A DNA stretch of 64,000 nt from Microlunatus sagamiharensis (lineage in GTDB: Bacteria > Actinomycetota > Actinomycetes > Propionibacteriales > Propionibacteriaceae): positions 3,472,001 to 3,536,000 of the forward strand of contig NZ_LT629799.1 in assembly GCF_900105785.1 (NCBI RefSeq), in the 5' to 3' direction. The position numbers and the translations under genes were made by a program. The notes beneath the pieces were generated by a model that searched no databases, had not been told where the DNA came from, and worked only from the letters and a program-made list of their open reading frames with translations. The stretch's first letter is position 1, and every line of letters starts with the position of its first letter. Shown piece after piece: positions 33,081 to 42,119 of this stretch.

Positions 33081-34201
33081 CGGGCCTCCTCGAAGCTCGC
33101 GGCGTACTCCTCGTGACGGGCGAGCTGCTCGACCAGCTCGGGTGACCTCGTCGCGTACACCCAGTCGAACGTCTCGGCCAGGGTCGGCTCGGGGAGCGCG
33201 AGGCACTCCTTCCGCAGCCGCATGGCCAACTCGTCGGACTCGGTGTCGACCGAGGCGAAGAAGTCGGCGTCGGCCGCACCGGTGCGCTCGAGGTAGGCCC
33301 GCACGCGGGTGATCGGGTCGCGGTCGCGCCACTGCGCGAGCTCGTGCTCGAGGCGGTACTTCGTGGGGTCGTCCGACGTGGTGTGCGCGCCCATCCGGTA
33401 GGTGTACGCCTCGATGAACGTCGGCCCGTTGCCCGAGCGCGCCCGGTCCAGCGCCGCCGTCGTCACCGCGTGCACCGCGAGCGCGTCGTTGCCGTCGACC
33501 CGCACGCCGGGCAGGCCGAAGCCCGCCGCGCGGCGGTAGAGCGGTGCGCGCGACTGGCGCTCGATGGGCTCGGAGATGGCCCACTGGTTGTTCTGGCAGA
33601 AGAAGACGACCGGCGCGTTGTACGAGGCGGCGAAGACCAGGCCCTCGTTGATGTCGCCCTGGCTCGTCGCGCCGTCGCCGAAGAAGCACACGACCGCGGC
33701 GTCGCGCTCGGGGTCACCGCTGCCGACCAGGCCGTCGCGTTCGAGGCCCATGCCGTAACCGGTCGCCTGCAGGCCCTGCGTGCCGATGATGATCGCGTAG
33801 AGGTGCACGCCGTGCTGCACGACGTCCCAGGTGCCCGGGTCGGTGCCGCGGAACATCGCCAGCAGCCGGAGCGGGTCGACGCCGCGGCCGATCGTGATGC
33901 CGTGCTCGCGGTAGGTCGGGAAGGCGTAGTCCTGGCCGCGCATCGCGTGCACGGCGCCGATCTGCGCACCCTCCTGGCCGAGCAGCGAGGGCCACAGGCC
34001 CAGCTCACCCTGGCGCTGCAGCGCGATCGCCTCGGCGTCGACACGGCGCACGCGGACCATGTCGGCGTAGAACTGGCGGACCAGCGCGTCGTCGCCGGCG
34101 AAGGCGTAGTCGGGGTGCTCGACCCGCTCGCCCGTGGGTGTCAGCAGCTGCACCGCGGCGTCGGGACCGCTCTCGTCGAGCCCGCTCAGACCGTCGCTCA
34201 C
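33077..34201 (-). CDS. 2-oxoacid dehydrogenase E1 alpha subunit
   Basis: A 374-residue thiamine-diphosphate-dependent decarboxylase subunit (pyruvate or branched-chain 2-oxoacids). The ThDP motif GDGATSQGDINEGLVFAAS begins near residue 175 and ends with NNQW; the conserved QEGAQIGAVHAMRGQDYAFPTYREHG and phosphorylation-loop-like RMGAHTTSDDPTKYR follow the usual order. Start GTG preceded by GAGAGGAG. First gene of the three-gene operon; the E3 (lipoamide dehydrogenase) gene is not here and must be supplied from elsewhere in the genome. The 234-nt gap upstream is shared with a divergent hydrolase gene and should hold the promoter; a minus-strand TTGTTTT tract stands out near 34275. Confidence 0.95.
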   Translation of the reverse strand: MSDGLSGLDESGPDAAVQLLTPTGERVEHPDYAFAGDDALVRQFYADMVRVRRVDAEAIALQRQGELGLWPSLLGQEGAQIGAVHAMRGQDYAFPTYREHGITIGRGVDPLRLLAMFRGTDPGTWDVVQHGVHLYAIIIGTQGLQATGYGMGLERDGLVGSGDPERDAAVVCFFGDGATSQGDINEGLVFAASYNAPVVFFCQNNQWAISEPIERQSRAPLYRRAAGFGLPGVRVDGNDALAVHAVTTAALDRARSGNGPTFIEAYTYRMGAHTTSDDPTKYRLEHELAQWRDRDPITRVRAYLERTGAADADFFASVDTESDELAMRLRKECLALPEPTLAETFDWVYATRSPELVEQLARHEEYAASFEEAR

Positions 34202-34435
34202 CGCGCTCCTCTCGTACGCCGGAAGGGTCGCCCCCGGCGGTTCGGGTCAACGTACTCCCGGCCCCCGGGCGGGGGGAAAACAACTTGCGGTGCCTACTTC
34301 CTCGTCCTGGCAGGCCTCGTCCGACGATGACCGCGGCGTCCCGATGAGTCCGGGGCGCCGGGACGGTCGACACCCCGACGCGGACGGAGCGCCGCCCCGC
34401 CAGGCGCAGCGCGCGCACGAGCAGACGGGGGACCC

Positions 34436-35230
34436 ATGGGCGAGCAGGTGACGACGAGCCGGGGCGACGTGGTCGCGTACGACCGGCTGGGCGAGGGACC
34501 GACGGTGGTCCTGGTGGCCGGGGCGGGTTCGCTGCGCGGCGACGCGCGCGTCGTCCGGACGACCGAGCTGCTCGCCGCCGCGGGCGTGACCGCCGTCGTC
34601 CCCGACCGGCTGGGCCGCGGCAGTAGCGCGGCGGAGGGCACGCTCGACCTCGACCGCGAGCTCGAGGCGCTGCGCGCGGTCGTGGACGCGAACGGCGGCA
34701 CCGCGGTGCTCTGCGGCCACTCGTCGGGGTGCTCGATCAGCCTGCACGCGGCCGCCGCCGGGCTGCCCGTGGCCGGGCTCGTGCTCTGGGAGGCCCCGCT
34801 CGCCGCCCCGGCCGCCCGGGTCGCGGACTGGGTCGAAGGGCTCGAGCAGCGCATCGACGCGGGTGAGCTCGAGGCCGCGCAGGAGTGGTACATGCGCGAC
34901 ATGCCGCCGGAGTGGCTGGCCGGCGCCAAGGCGTCCCCGGCGTGGCCGGCGATCTACGCGGGGGTCGTCGCCCTGCGCGCCGACGCGCAGTCGCTCGGCT
35001 GGGCGACGGAGCAGCTCGAGTCGGGGGGCCTGCGCGACGCCGTCACCGTGCCCGTCCTGGCGACGTACGGGTCGTCCACCCAGGCATCGATGGTCGAGGC
35101 GGCCGACCGCGTACGCCGCGTGCTGCCCCGGACCGAGGTCCGCGAGGTGGCGGGGGCCCACCACACGTGGGAGCCCGACGCCTTCGCCCCCGTCCTCGCC
35201 ACGTTCACCCGGGCCTGCCTGCCCGGCTGA
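34436..35230 (+). CDS. Alpha/beta-hydrolase
   Basis: A 264-residue alpha/beta-hydrolase-fold protein. Nucleophile elbow CGHSSGCSIS (Ser near residue 100), oxyanion region VVLVAGAGSLRGDARV, PDRLGRGSS, and catalytic His in VAGAHHTWEPDAF. The third member, an Asp, would lie in the stretch VLATYGSSTQ or just after and is not obvious. Esterase, lipase or haloperoxidase-like roles are all possible. It is divergent from the dehydrogenase operon. GGGGGAC precedes the ATG. Confidence 0.87.
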   Translation: MGEQVTTSRGDVVAYDRLGEGPTVVLVAGAGSLRGDARVVRTTELLAAAGVTAVVPDRLGRGSSAAEGTLDLDRELEALRAVVDANGGTAVLCGHSSGCSISLHAAAAGLPVAGLVLWEAPLAAPAARVADWVEGLEQRIDAGELEAAQEWYMRDMPPEWLAGAKASPAWPAIYAGVVALRADAQSLGWATEQLESGGLRDAVTVPVLATYGSSTQASMVEAADRVRRVLPRTEVREVAGAHHTWEPDAFAPVLATFTRACLPG

Positions 35231-35234
35231 GCGG

Positions 35235-35350
35235 CCCTTCGACAGGCTCAGGGGTCGTGGTCAGGAAGCCCTTCGACAGGCTCAGGGAGCGTGGTCGCGC
35301 ACGCGGGTGCGCGGACGAACCCGACCACGATCCCTGAGCTCGTCGAAGGG
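35235..35350. repeat. CCTTCGACAGGCTCAGG repeats forming a long hairpin
   Basis: Direct copies at 35235-35253 and 35269-35287 and an inverted, slightly changed copy (CCCTGAGCTCGTCGAAGGG) at 35332-35350. Copy 2 and the inverted copy pair through inner arms GCGTGGTCG and CGACCACG into one 82-nt hairpin. It lies between the ends of a plus-strand and a minus-strand gene. Confidence 0.92.
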
Positions 35351-35484
35351 CGCTCACCCCCTGCGGACCGACGCCCGGTCGACAGGCTTACGGACGGGGT
35401 CGGGCGAGCCCAGGAACGCGGACGTGCCCTGGACCAGAGGTCCAGGGCACGCCGGGGGTCGAGCAGCGTCCGGGGGGTCCGGGG

Positions 35485-36534
35485 TCAGAAGACGCTGTTC
35501 GGGTCGTAGTACTCCTTGATGTTCTCGCAGCCGATCCCGACGGCCTTGGTGAACGACTCCGGCGGGTAGTCCGACGGCTTCTTCGCCCCCGTCGCGACGT
35601 CGAGGGCGATGCCGAGCGCCTGCTCCGCGGCCAGCGACGGCGAGTTCAGCCCCGTCGAGATGTAGCGCCCGTCGCAGCCGCCCTGGTCGATCAGCGCGAG
35701 GGCCTCCTTCTGCCCGTCGGCCGACGCCGCGACGTACACGTTCTTGTACTGCGGCTTCTGGATGACGTTGTACGCGCCCAGCGCCATCGAGTCGTTCAGG
35801 CCCAGCACGAGGTCGGTGTCGGGGTTGGCGGCGAGCATGTTCTCCGCCGCGACCTGGCCCTTGTCCTGCTGGTAGTCGCCGGACTGCTCGCTGGCGATCG
35901 TGTACTGCAGGCCACCCTCCTTCAGGCCGTCGAGGAAGCCCTGGCGCCGGTTCGGGCCGACGAACTCGTCGGTGGCCGGGCCGGTGAGGATGACCATCTT
36001 GATGCTCGACTTGCCCGCGTCCAGGAAGCGCTTGGCGGTGATCTTGCCCGACTCGCGGCCGATGGTCAGGTTGTCCGAGGACACGCTGGTCATGCCGGTG
36101 TCGGGGACGCCGGTGTCGATGTAGATCACCGGGATCTTGGAGGCGATCTGGGTCATCATCTGGTACTGGCCCTTGACGCTGGTGGCGTTGACGATCATCA
36201 CGTTCGCGCCCTGCGCCATCATGGCCTGCATCTGGTTGTACTGGATCGCCGGGTCCTTGTTCGCCGACTGGAACAGCAGCTTGAAGCCCTTGTCCTTGGC
36301 GATCTGCTCCGCCTGCACCTGCATCGCCGCGAAGTACGGCGCCTGCAGCTGCTGCTGGGCGAAGCCGATGGTGACCGACTGCGCGTTCGGCTCGACGCCG
36401 CCCGCCGGGCCCTGCGCCGGCTGCGACGAGGGGTAGATCTGGCCGCAGGCGCTCACGCCGAGCAGCAGGACCGTGCCCGCGGCGGCCGCGGCCGAGCGGA
36501 GCAGGCGCGTCCGGCGCCGGTTGGGTGCTCTCAT
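35485..36534 (-). CDS. CUT2 ABC transporter sugar-binding lipoprotein
   Basis: A 349-residue periplasmic-binding-type lipoprotein of the ribose/rhamnose class. The signal ends in the lipobox LGVSACGQIY (lipidated Cys near residue 31). The ligand domain shows SVTIGFAQQQLQAPYFAAMQVQ, VNATSVKGQYQMM, VIYIDTGVPDTG, LTGPATDEFVGPNRRQGF and LGLNDSMALGAYN, the usual order of the two-lobed fold. It would capture the sugar or sugar acid for the permease next door. AGGGACG precedes the ATG. It ends the operon started by the ATPase gene at 39213. Confidence 0.94.
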   Translation of the reverse strand: MRAPNRRRTRLLRSAAAAAGTVLLLGVSACGQIYPSSQPAQGPAGGVEPNAQSVTIGFAQQQLQAPYFAAMQVQAEQIAKDKGFKLLFQSANKDPAIQYNQMQAMMAQGANVMIVNATSVKGQYQMMTQIASKIPVIYIDTGVPDTGMTSVSSDNLTIGRESGKITAKRFLDAGKSSIKMVILTGPATDEFVGPNRRQGFLDGLKEGGLQYTIASEQSGDYQQDKGQVAAENMLAANPDTDLVLGLNDSMALGAYNVIQKPQYKNVYVAASADGQKEALALIDQGGCDGRYISTGLNSPSLAAEQALGIALDVATGAKKPSDYPPESFTKAVGIGCENIKEYYDPNSVF

Positions 36535-36559
36535 CGTGCGTCCCTCCGTCCCGTCGTGC

Positions 36560-37573
36560 TCACTTGCCCGCCGTCGCGCGGCGCTTGCGGCTGAACTGCA
36601 CCGTCGCCAGCGTCACCGCGACCAGGATCAGGGCGCCGCGGAAGGCGTCCTGGAGGAAGGTCGAGACGTTGAGCAGCGAGAGCAGGTTGGCGATCACGGC
36701 GAAGATGATCGTGCCGACCACGGCCCCGAACACCTTGCCGAAGCCCCCGGAGAGGCGGGCGCCACCGATGACGACCGCGGCGATGGCCTCGAGCTCGAGC
36801 AGGTTGCCGGCGGTCGAGGTGCCGCTCGCGAAGCGGCCCAGGAACATCCAGCCGCCGAGCCCGACGAGCAGGCCGGCCAGGATGTAGACCGACCACAGGG
36901 TGGTGCGGACCGGGATGCCCGAGCTGCGCGCCGCGTCGATGTTGCTGCCGATCGCGTACACGCGGCGGCCCCACACGGTCCGGTAGAGCAGGAAGGCGAT
37001 CAGCGCCACCATGACCAGCCAGATGATCGCGAGCACCGGGATGCCGATGATCGTCGTCTGGCCGAAGGTCGCGTACGAGGCCGCGGCCTCCGGGTTGATC
37101 GGGATGCCGTTGCCGTAGGCGTAGACCAGGCCGCGGGCCAGGGCCAGCATGCCCAGCGTCACGATGAAGGGCTCGAGGCCGCGGAAGGCGACCAGCCAGC
37201 CGTTCACGGCGCCGACGATGCCGCCGATGATCACGGCGACGACCAGCCCGAGGAAGACCGACGGCCCGCCGAACAGGCCGGCCGCGATCACCGCGGCCAG
37301 GCCGAGGGCCGAGCCCACGCTGATGTCGATGCCGCCGGTGAGCACGACGATCAGCTCGCCGAGCACGACCACGCCGATGATCGACATCTGCAGCAGCAGG
37401 TTGGTCAGGTTGGTGCCGCCCCAGAAGATCGAGCCGCGGGTGATCGTGGCGACCAGCAGCAGCGCCACCAGGATGTAGAGGGCGTACTGGCTCTTGAGCC
37501 AGTCAACCACCGGGCTGCTCCGCTGAGCCTCCGGCTGGGCCGACGGGGCCGGAGCCGTCGCGGTTGCGGTCAT
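36560..37573 (-). CDS. CUT2 ABC transporter permease
   Basis: A 337-residue membrane protein of the RbsC type with about 9-10 helices. Family blocks are LTGGIDISVGSALGLAAV, EPFIVTLGMLALARGLVYAY, TVWGRRVYAIGSNIDAARSSGIPV (EAA-like loop contacting the ATPase) and GFGKVFGAVVGTIIFAVI. Sugar uptake, expected as a homodimer. AAGGAG lies 10 nt before the ATG at 37573. It lies 92 nt after the ATPase gene and 25 nt before the binding-protein gene. Confidence 0.94.
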   Translation of the reverse strand: MTATATAPAPSAQPEAQRSSPVVDWLKSQYALYILVALLLVATITRGSIFWGGTNLTNLLLQMSIIGVVVLGELIVVLTGGIDISVGSALGLAAVIAAGLFGGPSVFLGLVVAVIIGGIVGAVNGWLVAFRGLEPFIVTLGMLALARGLVYAYGNGIPINPEAAASYATFGQTTIIGIPVLAIIWLVMVALIAFLLYRTVWGRRVYAIGSNIDAARSSGIPVRTTLWSVYILAGLLVGLGGWMFLGRFASGTSTAGNLLELEAIAAVVIGGARLSGGFGKVFGAVVGTIIFAVIANLLSLLNVSTFLQDAFRGALILVAVTLATVQFSRKRRATAGK

Positions 37574-37665
37574 CTGTTCTGACTCCTTCGTCGGGTGCAG
37601 CGGGGGTGGTGCGTGGTGCTCGTCGTACGGGGTCGTGCGCAGGACGGGCCGGCCGTCGGCCCCGC

Positions 37666-39213
37666 TCAGTCCTGGTGGGTGAGGGCGGTGCGGATCAGGT
37701 CGTCGGTGTCGGCCTCGGACGGGTCGAACTCGGCGACGACCTTGCCGTTGCGCATCACGAGGATCCGGTGGCAGAGCGAGAGCAGCTCCTCGGCCTCGCT
37801 GGAGATCACCAGCACGCCCTTGTCGCGCGCGGCGACGCTGTGGATGATCTCGTAGATGTTGGCCCGGGCGCCGACGTCGATGCCCTTGGTCGGCTCGTCC
37901 AGGACGACGAAGTCCGGGTCGGACTCGAGCCACTTGGCGATGACGACCTTCTGCTGGTTGCCGCCGGAGAGCGAGCGCGTGTAGGTCTTGGGCCCGCCCT
38001 TGACCTGGAACTCGCTGATCAGCTCGCGGACCCGGCTCTTCTCCTTGGTGGTGTCGATGACGCCGCCCTTGGACCACTTCGGCAGCACGACGAGGCTCAT
38101 GTTCTCGCCGTTGTCGAAGTCCTTGACGAAGCCCTCGAGCCGGCGGTCCTCGGTCAGGTAGACCACGGACTTGTCGAGCGCCTGACCCGGCGAGTTCAGC
38201 TGGACCTCCTCGCCGCGGATCTGGATGGTGCCGCTCGCCGCCCGCTTCTGGCCGGTGACCGTGCGCCCGACCGAGGAGCGGCCGCTGCCGACGAGGCCGT
38301 AGAGCCCGACGACCTCGCCGGGGTAGACGTCGAAGGAGACGCCGGCCGCGGTCCCGCCGTGCAGGTCGCGGACCGCCACCAGCGGCTGCTTGCCCTCGGT
38401 CTGCACCGGCGCGGGACGCTCGACGGCCCGCAGGGCCTGGCCGATCATCAGCGTGGTGACCTCGTCCGGCGTGGTCTCGGAGGTCTTGAGCACGTCGACG
38501 AGCTGGCCGTTGCGCAGCACGGCGATGCGGTCGCTCATCGCGAACACCTCGTTCAGCCGGTGGCTGACGAACATGATGTGCGTCCCGGCCTCACGCTCGC
38601 GCTTGACCAGGTCGAGGATGTCGTTGAAGTGCTCCTCCGACGTCGACGCGGTCGTCTCGTCCAGGATCATGATCTGGTGGTTGGTCACCTCGGCCCGGCT
38701 GAGGGACAGCATCTGGCGCTGGCCGGGGCCGAGGTCCCGGGCCAGCTGGTTGGTGCGCAGGGCGCCGAGCCCGACCTTGCCCAGCACCTCGCGGGTCTGG
38801 TGGGAGTTGGAATCGACCTTGGTCGCCCAGGGGCGGATGTCGCGGCCCTCGCGCAGCTTGTAGAGCCACACGTTCTCGCCGACGGTGAAGTCGTCGATGA
38901 TCAGCGGCTCCTGGAACATCATCAGGACGCCGGCCTGCTCGGCCTCGGCGGCGTTGCGGACCGGGTGGTCGTAGCCCGCGACCCGGATCTCGCCGTCGGT
39001 CGGGGTCTCGACGCCCGCGAGGAGCTTGGCGAACGTCGACTTGCCGGCACCGTTGGCCCCGCAGACCGCCAGCACCTCGCCGGCGTAGCCCTCGAGGTCC
39101 ACGCCGTCGAGCGCCTTGACGCCCGGGTAGTGCTTCTTGATCCCGCGGGCGGTGAAGGCGACGTCACCGACCTGGGGGCGGGCGCTCTGCCCCCGCTCCA
39201 CCGTCGTCGTCAC
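37666..39213 (-). CDS. CUT2 ABC transporter duplicated ATPase
   Basis: A 515-residue RbsA-type ATPase with two nucleotide-binding halves. Half 1: Walker A CGANGAGKST, signature ARDLGPGQRQML, Walker B IMILDETTAS, switch MFVSHRL. Half 2: GLVGSGRSSVGR in place of Walker A, signature SLSGGNQQKV, Walker B FVVLDEPTKGIDVG, and EAEELLSLC. The first half has lost the strict LSGGQ and the second the canonical P-loop, which is typical for this family. Start GTG 39213. An operator-like site lies about 70 nt upstream (39282-39298). First gene of the import operon. Confidence 0.94.
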   Translation of the reverse strand: MTTTVERGQSARPQVGDVAFTARGIKKHYPGVKALDGVDLEGYAGEVLAVCGANGAGKSTFAKLLAGVETPTDGEIRVAGYDHPVRNAAEAEQAGVLMMFQEPLIIDDFTVGENVWLYKLREGRDIRPWATKVDSNSHQTREVLGKVGLGALRTNQLARDLGPGQRQMLSLSRAEVTNHQIMILDETTASTSEEHFNDILDLVKREREAGTHIMFVSHRLNEVFAMSDRIAVLRNGQLVDVLKTSETTPDEVTTLMIGQALRAVERPAPVQTEGKQPLVAVRDLHGGTAAGVSFDVYPGEVVGLYGLVGSGRSSVGRTVTGQKRAASGTIQIRGEEVQLNSPGQALDKSVVYLTEDRRLEGFVKDFDNGENMSLVVLPKWSKGGVIDTTKEKSRVRELISEFQVKGGPKTYTRSLSGGNQQKVVIAKWLESDPDFVVLDEPTKGIDVGARANIYEIIHSVAARDKGVLVISSEAEELLSLCHRILVMRNGKVVAEFDPSEADTDDLIRTALTHQD

Positions 39214-39281
39214 CGGGCCACACCGTCGTGGAATCGCGTCACGGTGACCAACCTCCTGCACCACTGGTCTGGTGTCAAGGA

Positions 39282-39298
39282 CATGTACGGACAGGGTT
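39282..39298. promoter_or_regulatory. Putative GntR operator, site 3
   Basis: Core TGTACGGACA (39284-39293) with flanking ACATGTACGGACAGGG; matches the operators at 41980 and 42094. It lies ahead of a TTGACA (minus strand, 39273-39278) and the importer operon. Confidence 0.7.
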
Positions 39299-39374
39299 TG
39301 GCCACGGTTCGGTGCAACGCGTGTGACGCGTGGGAGCAGCAGACCCGGTCCCGGGACGGGGGCGGACGGGCCGG

Positions 39375-40412
39375 TCAGGGCACCAGGACGGCCTTGACCA
39401 CCGCGCTGTCGGCGGTGGCGGCGAGGGCGTCGGCGTACGCGTCGAGGCCGAAGCGGTGGGTGACGATCCCCGCCGGGTCGACCCGACCGGTGCGCAGCAG
39501 GCGCAGCGCGCGGTCGAACGAGTGCTGCTGCGCGAACGAGCCCTTGATCGTCAGCTCGCGGCGGAACACGTCGTACGAGCGCACCGGCCAGACGGCGGCC
39601 TCGGGCGGGACGCCGTAGACGAAGACGGTGCCGCCGGTCCGCACCAGCGGCAGCGTGGTCTCGAGCACGCCGGGTGCGCCCGTCGCCTCGACCACCACGT
39701 CGAACCCGTCGGGCGCGAGGGCCGCCAGCTGCGCCGCCCCGAGCTCCGGCTCGCCGCGCCGCAGGCGCACGGCCTCGTCGGCGCCGCGGGCCCGGGCCAG
39801 CGCCAGCTTGGCCTCGCTCGGGGCCGCGACGGTGAGCCGACCGGCCCCGCCGCGGGCCAGCAGCGACGTCAGCACGAGCCCGGTCGGGCCGGCGCCGAGC
39901 ACCAGCACGTCGGCGCCGGGCTGCAGCGCCAGCACGTCGAGGCCGTGGACGACGCAGGCGACCGGCTCGGCCAGGACCGCGACCTCGGGGTCGAGGTCGT
40001 CGACGAGGAAGCAGCGGTCCGCGTCGGTCAGCACCAGCTCGGCGAAGCCGCCGGGCGCGTTCACGCCCTGCGCCACGAGGTGGTGGCAGAAGGCCGGGCG
40101 GGCGCGCCGGCACTCGGCGCAGCGCCCGCACGAGGCCGTGTTGTCGACGACGACGCGGTGGCCGAGCAGGTCCTCGGCGCCGGTGCCCGCCTCGACCACC
40201 TCGCCCACGAGCTCATGACCCGGCGTCAGCGGGTAGGTCGGCCCGAACTCGCCGTCGTGCAGGTGCAGGTCGGTGCCGCAGACGCCGGCGACCAGGACCC
40301 GGAGGACGACCTCGCCCGGTCCGGGGTCGGGCACCTCGACGTCACGGACGCTGAACCGGCGCGGCTCGTCGTAGACGACCGCGCGGGCCCTGCGGGTCGA
40401 CGGGCCGGTCAC
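39375..40412 (-). CDS. Zinc-dependent medium-chain dehydrogenase (sugar/polyol type)
   Basis: A 345-residue MDR enzyme. Catalytic zinc ligands: Cys in AGVCGTDLHLHDGEF and His-Glu in PGHELVGEV; structural zinc cysteines CGRCAECRRARPAFC; NAD-binding VLGAGPTGLVLTSLL. It oxidises a polyol or sugar hydroxyl (sorbitol/threonine-dehydrogenase type). The GTG overlaps the SDR stop as GTGA. It is the last of the GntR-SDR-dehydrogenase operon; the importer operon follows after 161 nt that contain site 3. Substrate unknown but presumably the imported compound. Confidence 0.92.
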   Translation of the reverse strand: MTGPSTRRARAVVYDEPRRFSVRDVEVPDPGPGEVVLRVLVAGVCGTDLHLHDGEFGPTYPLTPGHELVGEVVEAGTGAEDLLGHRVVVDNTASCGRCAECRRARPAFCHHLVAQGVNAPGGFAELVLTDADRCFLVDDLDPEVAVLAEPVACVVHGLDVLALQPGADVLVLGAGPTGLVLTSLLARGGAGRLTVAAPSEAKLALARARGADEAVRLRRGEPELGAAQLAALAPDGFDVVVEATGAPGVLETTLPLVRTGGTVFVYGVPPEAAVWPVRSYDVFRRELTIKGSFAQQHSFDRALRLLRTGRVDPAGIVTHRFGLDAYADALAATADSAVVKAVLVP

Positions 40413-41143
40413 GGGATCGCGTACCCGCCGTCCATGAGCAGCTCGGTGCCCACGCAGAAGGCGGCCTCGTCGCTGAGCAGGTAGCCGACGCCGCCGGCGA
40501 TCTCCTCGGGCGTGGCGAAGCGCCCGGCCGGGGTCTGCTCCTTCCACAGCGGGTGCAGGTCGGTGCGGTTGGTCAGCAGCGGCGTGTCGACGTAGCCGGG
40601 CGAGAGCGCGTTGACCCGGACGCCGCGACCGACCCACTCGTACGCGAGCGACTTGACCATGGCGACCACGCCGGCCTTGGAGGCGTTGTACGCGACCTGG
40701 CGCTGCGGGACGTTCACGACGTGCTGCCCCGACATCGAGGCGATGGCGACGATGCGGCCGGAGCCCTGCTCGAGCATGACCCGGCCGAAGTCGCGGCAGG
40801 TCAGGAAGACCCCGGTGAGGTTGACCCCGATCGTCAGCGACCAGCGCTCGAGGCTCATGTCCTCCGCGCCCGTGTCGCCCTCGGCCACCCCGGCGCCCGC
40901 GACCAGCGCGTCGACCCGTCCGGCCCGCTCGACCACGGTGGTCACGGCGGCCCGCACCGACTCCTCGGAGGTGACGTCGACCTCGACCACCTCGCCCACC
41001 GGGTCGCCGACCGAGGGCGTCGCGCCCGGCCGGTCCAGGCTGAAGACCCGCGCCCCCCGCTCGGCGAACCAGGTGGCCGCGGCCAGGCCGATGCCCCCCG
41101 CCGCTCCGGTCACCACGACGACCGCCTGCTCGGGCCAGGTCAT
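40409..41143 (-). CDS. Short-chain dehydrogenase/reductase
   Basis: A 244-residue classical SDR. Cofactor loop TGAAGGIGLAAATW, NAG-equivalent VAGAGVAEG, catalytic Ser in AIASMSGQHV, YNASK (Tyr-Lys pair) and the C-terminal VGTELLMDGGYAI. It oxidises or reduces a secondary hydroxyl with NAD(P). Start ATG overlaps the gntR stop. In the context of the locus it likely acts on the sugar or its lactone precursor. Adjacent dehydrogenase genes suggest two successive oxidations. Confidence 0.94.
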   Translation of the reverse strand: MTWPEQAVVVVTGAAGGIGLAAATWFAERGARVFSLDRPGATPSVGDPVGEVVEVDVTSEESVRAAVTTVVERAGRVDALVAGAGVAEGDTGAEDMSLERWSLTIGVNLTGVFLTCRDFGRVMLEQGSGRIVAIASMSGQHVVNVPQRQVAYNASKAGVVAMVKSLAYEWVGRGVRVNALSPGYVDTPLLTNRTDLHPLWKEQTPAGRFATPEEIAGGVGYLLSDEAAFCVGTELLMDGGYAIP

Positions 41144-41952
41144 GAGCCCACCTCCTCCAACGTCACGACCACGGCCGGTGCCGGGTCCTGGGGCTTGTCG
41201 TGGTGCAGCGACACCGCGCGCTCGAGGTCGACCTCGAAGCGGGTGCGGTCGCCGCGGTGCAGCGCCACGAAGGACTCGACCGGGCGTTCGCCGGCCCAGG
41301 TCGTGCTGCGCAGCCGCAGCAGCGGGTCGCCGGGGCGCAGCGCCAGCAGGCGCGCGGTCTCCTCCGACGCCGGCACGGCCTCCACGCTGCGGCGCCCGTG
41401 CGTGAGCCGTACGCCGTAGCGGCTCTCGAGGACGCCGTACAGCGACTGCTCGGTGAAGTCCTCGTGCTCCAGCTCGGGCGCGACGTCGGTGGGGAGGTGC
41501 GTCGTCGTCAGCACCCAGGGCTCGCCGCCGACGTGGCGGAGCCGTTCGAGGACCAGCACCGGGGCGCCGACCTCGAGCTCGAGCGCCGCGGCGACGACGT
41601 CGTCGGCGGGCACGACCTCCTGGCGACGGACGGTGCTGCTGACGCCCACGCCGCGCGCGCTCATCTCCTCGTGCAGCCCGGTCAGGCGGGCGACGAGGTG
41701 CTCGGTCGTCCGGGGCCGGGCGACGTAGGTCCCACGGCCCTTGACCCGGACCACGACGCCCTCCGTCTCCAGCTCGGCGAGGGCCTGGCGCACCACGCTC
41801 CGCGAGACGCCGAGCGCGCGGCAGAGCTCGTTGTCGCCCGGGACGCGCGCGCCCGGTGCGAGGTCCTCGGCGCGGACCTGGGCGAGGAGGATCTGCTTGA
41901 CCTGGTGGTACAGCGGCAACGCCGACCCGCGGTCGAGCTCCTTCGCCGTCAC
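41140..41952 (-). CDS. GntR-family regulator (HutC subfamily, UTRA domain)
   Basis: A 270-residue transcription regulator. N-terminal winged helix (LPLYHQVKQILLAQVRAEDL, RVPGDNELCRALGVSRSVVRQALAELETEG) and C-terminal UTRA ligand domain (VLVLERLRHVGGEPWVLTTTHLP, YGVLESRYGVRL, LLRLRSTTWAGERPVESF). The GTG at 41952 is preferred over an ATG at 42015 because TACTGT lies 7 nt before it, which also leaves the operator upstream of the gene. It should repress its own operon, the divergent operon and the importer by binding the three TGTmCGkACA sites, released by a sugar or phosphate from the pathway. Confidence 0.94.
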   Translation of the reverse strand: MTAKELDRGSALPLYHQVKQILLAQVRAEDLAPGARVPGDNELCRALGVSRSVVRQALAELETEGVVVRVKGRGTYVARPRTTEHLVARLTGLHEEMSARGVGVSSTVRRQEVVPADDVVAAALELEVGAPVLVLERLRHVGGEPWVLTTTHLPTDVAPELEHEDFTEQSLYGVLESRYGVRLTHGRRSVEAVPASEETARLLALRPGDPLLRLRSTTWAGERPVESFVALHRGDRTRFEVDLERAVSLHHDKPQDPAPAVVVTLEEVGS

Positions 41953-41959
41953 ACGGGTG

Positions 41960-41995
41960 ACAGTAACCGGGCCGGACCTTGTCCGTACAGGGTCC
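41960..41995 (-). promoter_or_regulatory. gntR promoter with operator site 1
   Basis: Minus-strand -10 TACTGT (41960-41965), 7 nt before the GTG. Just upstream lies a 22-bp near-palindrome (41974-41995), core TGTCCGTACA at 41980-41989, flanks GGACC and GGTCC. Repression by steric blocking of RNA polymerase fits. Confidence 0.75.
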
Positions 41996-42083
41996 CCGTC
42001 GGTAGGCCCGGTCATGGCCGGGTCTCGACCGGGACCGGACCGTGGTGGCTCGAGCGTCGATCGTGCCGGACTCGTGCATCGCG

Positions 42084-42113
42084 TTGACGAACTTGTCCGG
42101 ACAGGTCTACGTT
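42084..42113 (+). promoter_or_regulatory. Promoter with operator site 2 for the right-hand operon
   Basis: -35 TTGACG (42084-42089), an 18-bp spacer occupied by ACTTGTCCGGACAGGT (42091-42106, core 42094-42103), then -10 TACGTT (42108-42113). CGCCGG and GTG follow, so the mRNA is leaderless. Confidence 0.8.
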
Positions 42114-42119
42114 CGCCGG

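Noticed and set aside
39259-39274. CACCACTGGTCTGGTG as a further operator of the importer operon
   Set aside because: Only 5-bp outer arms pair; it overlaps a TTGACA but has no match elsewhere in the window.
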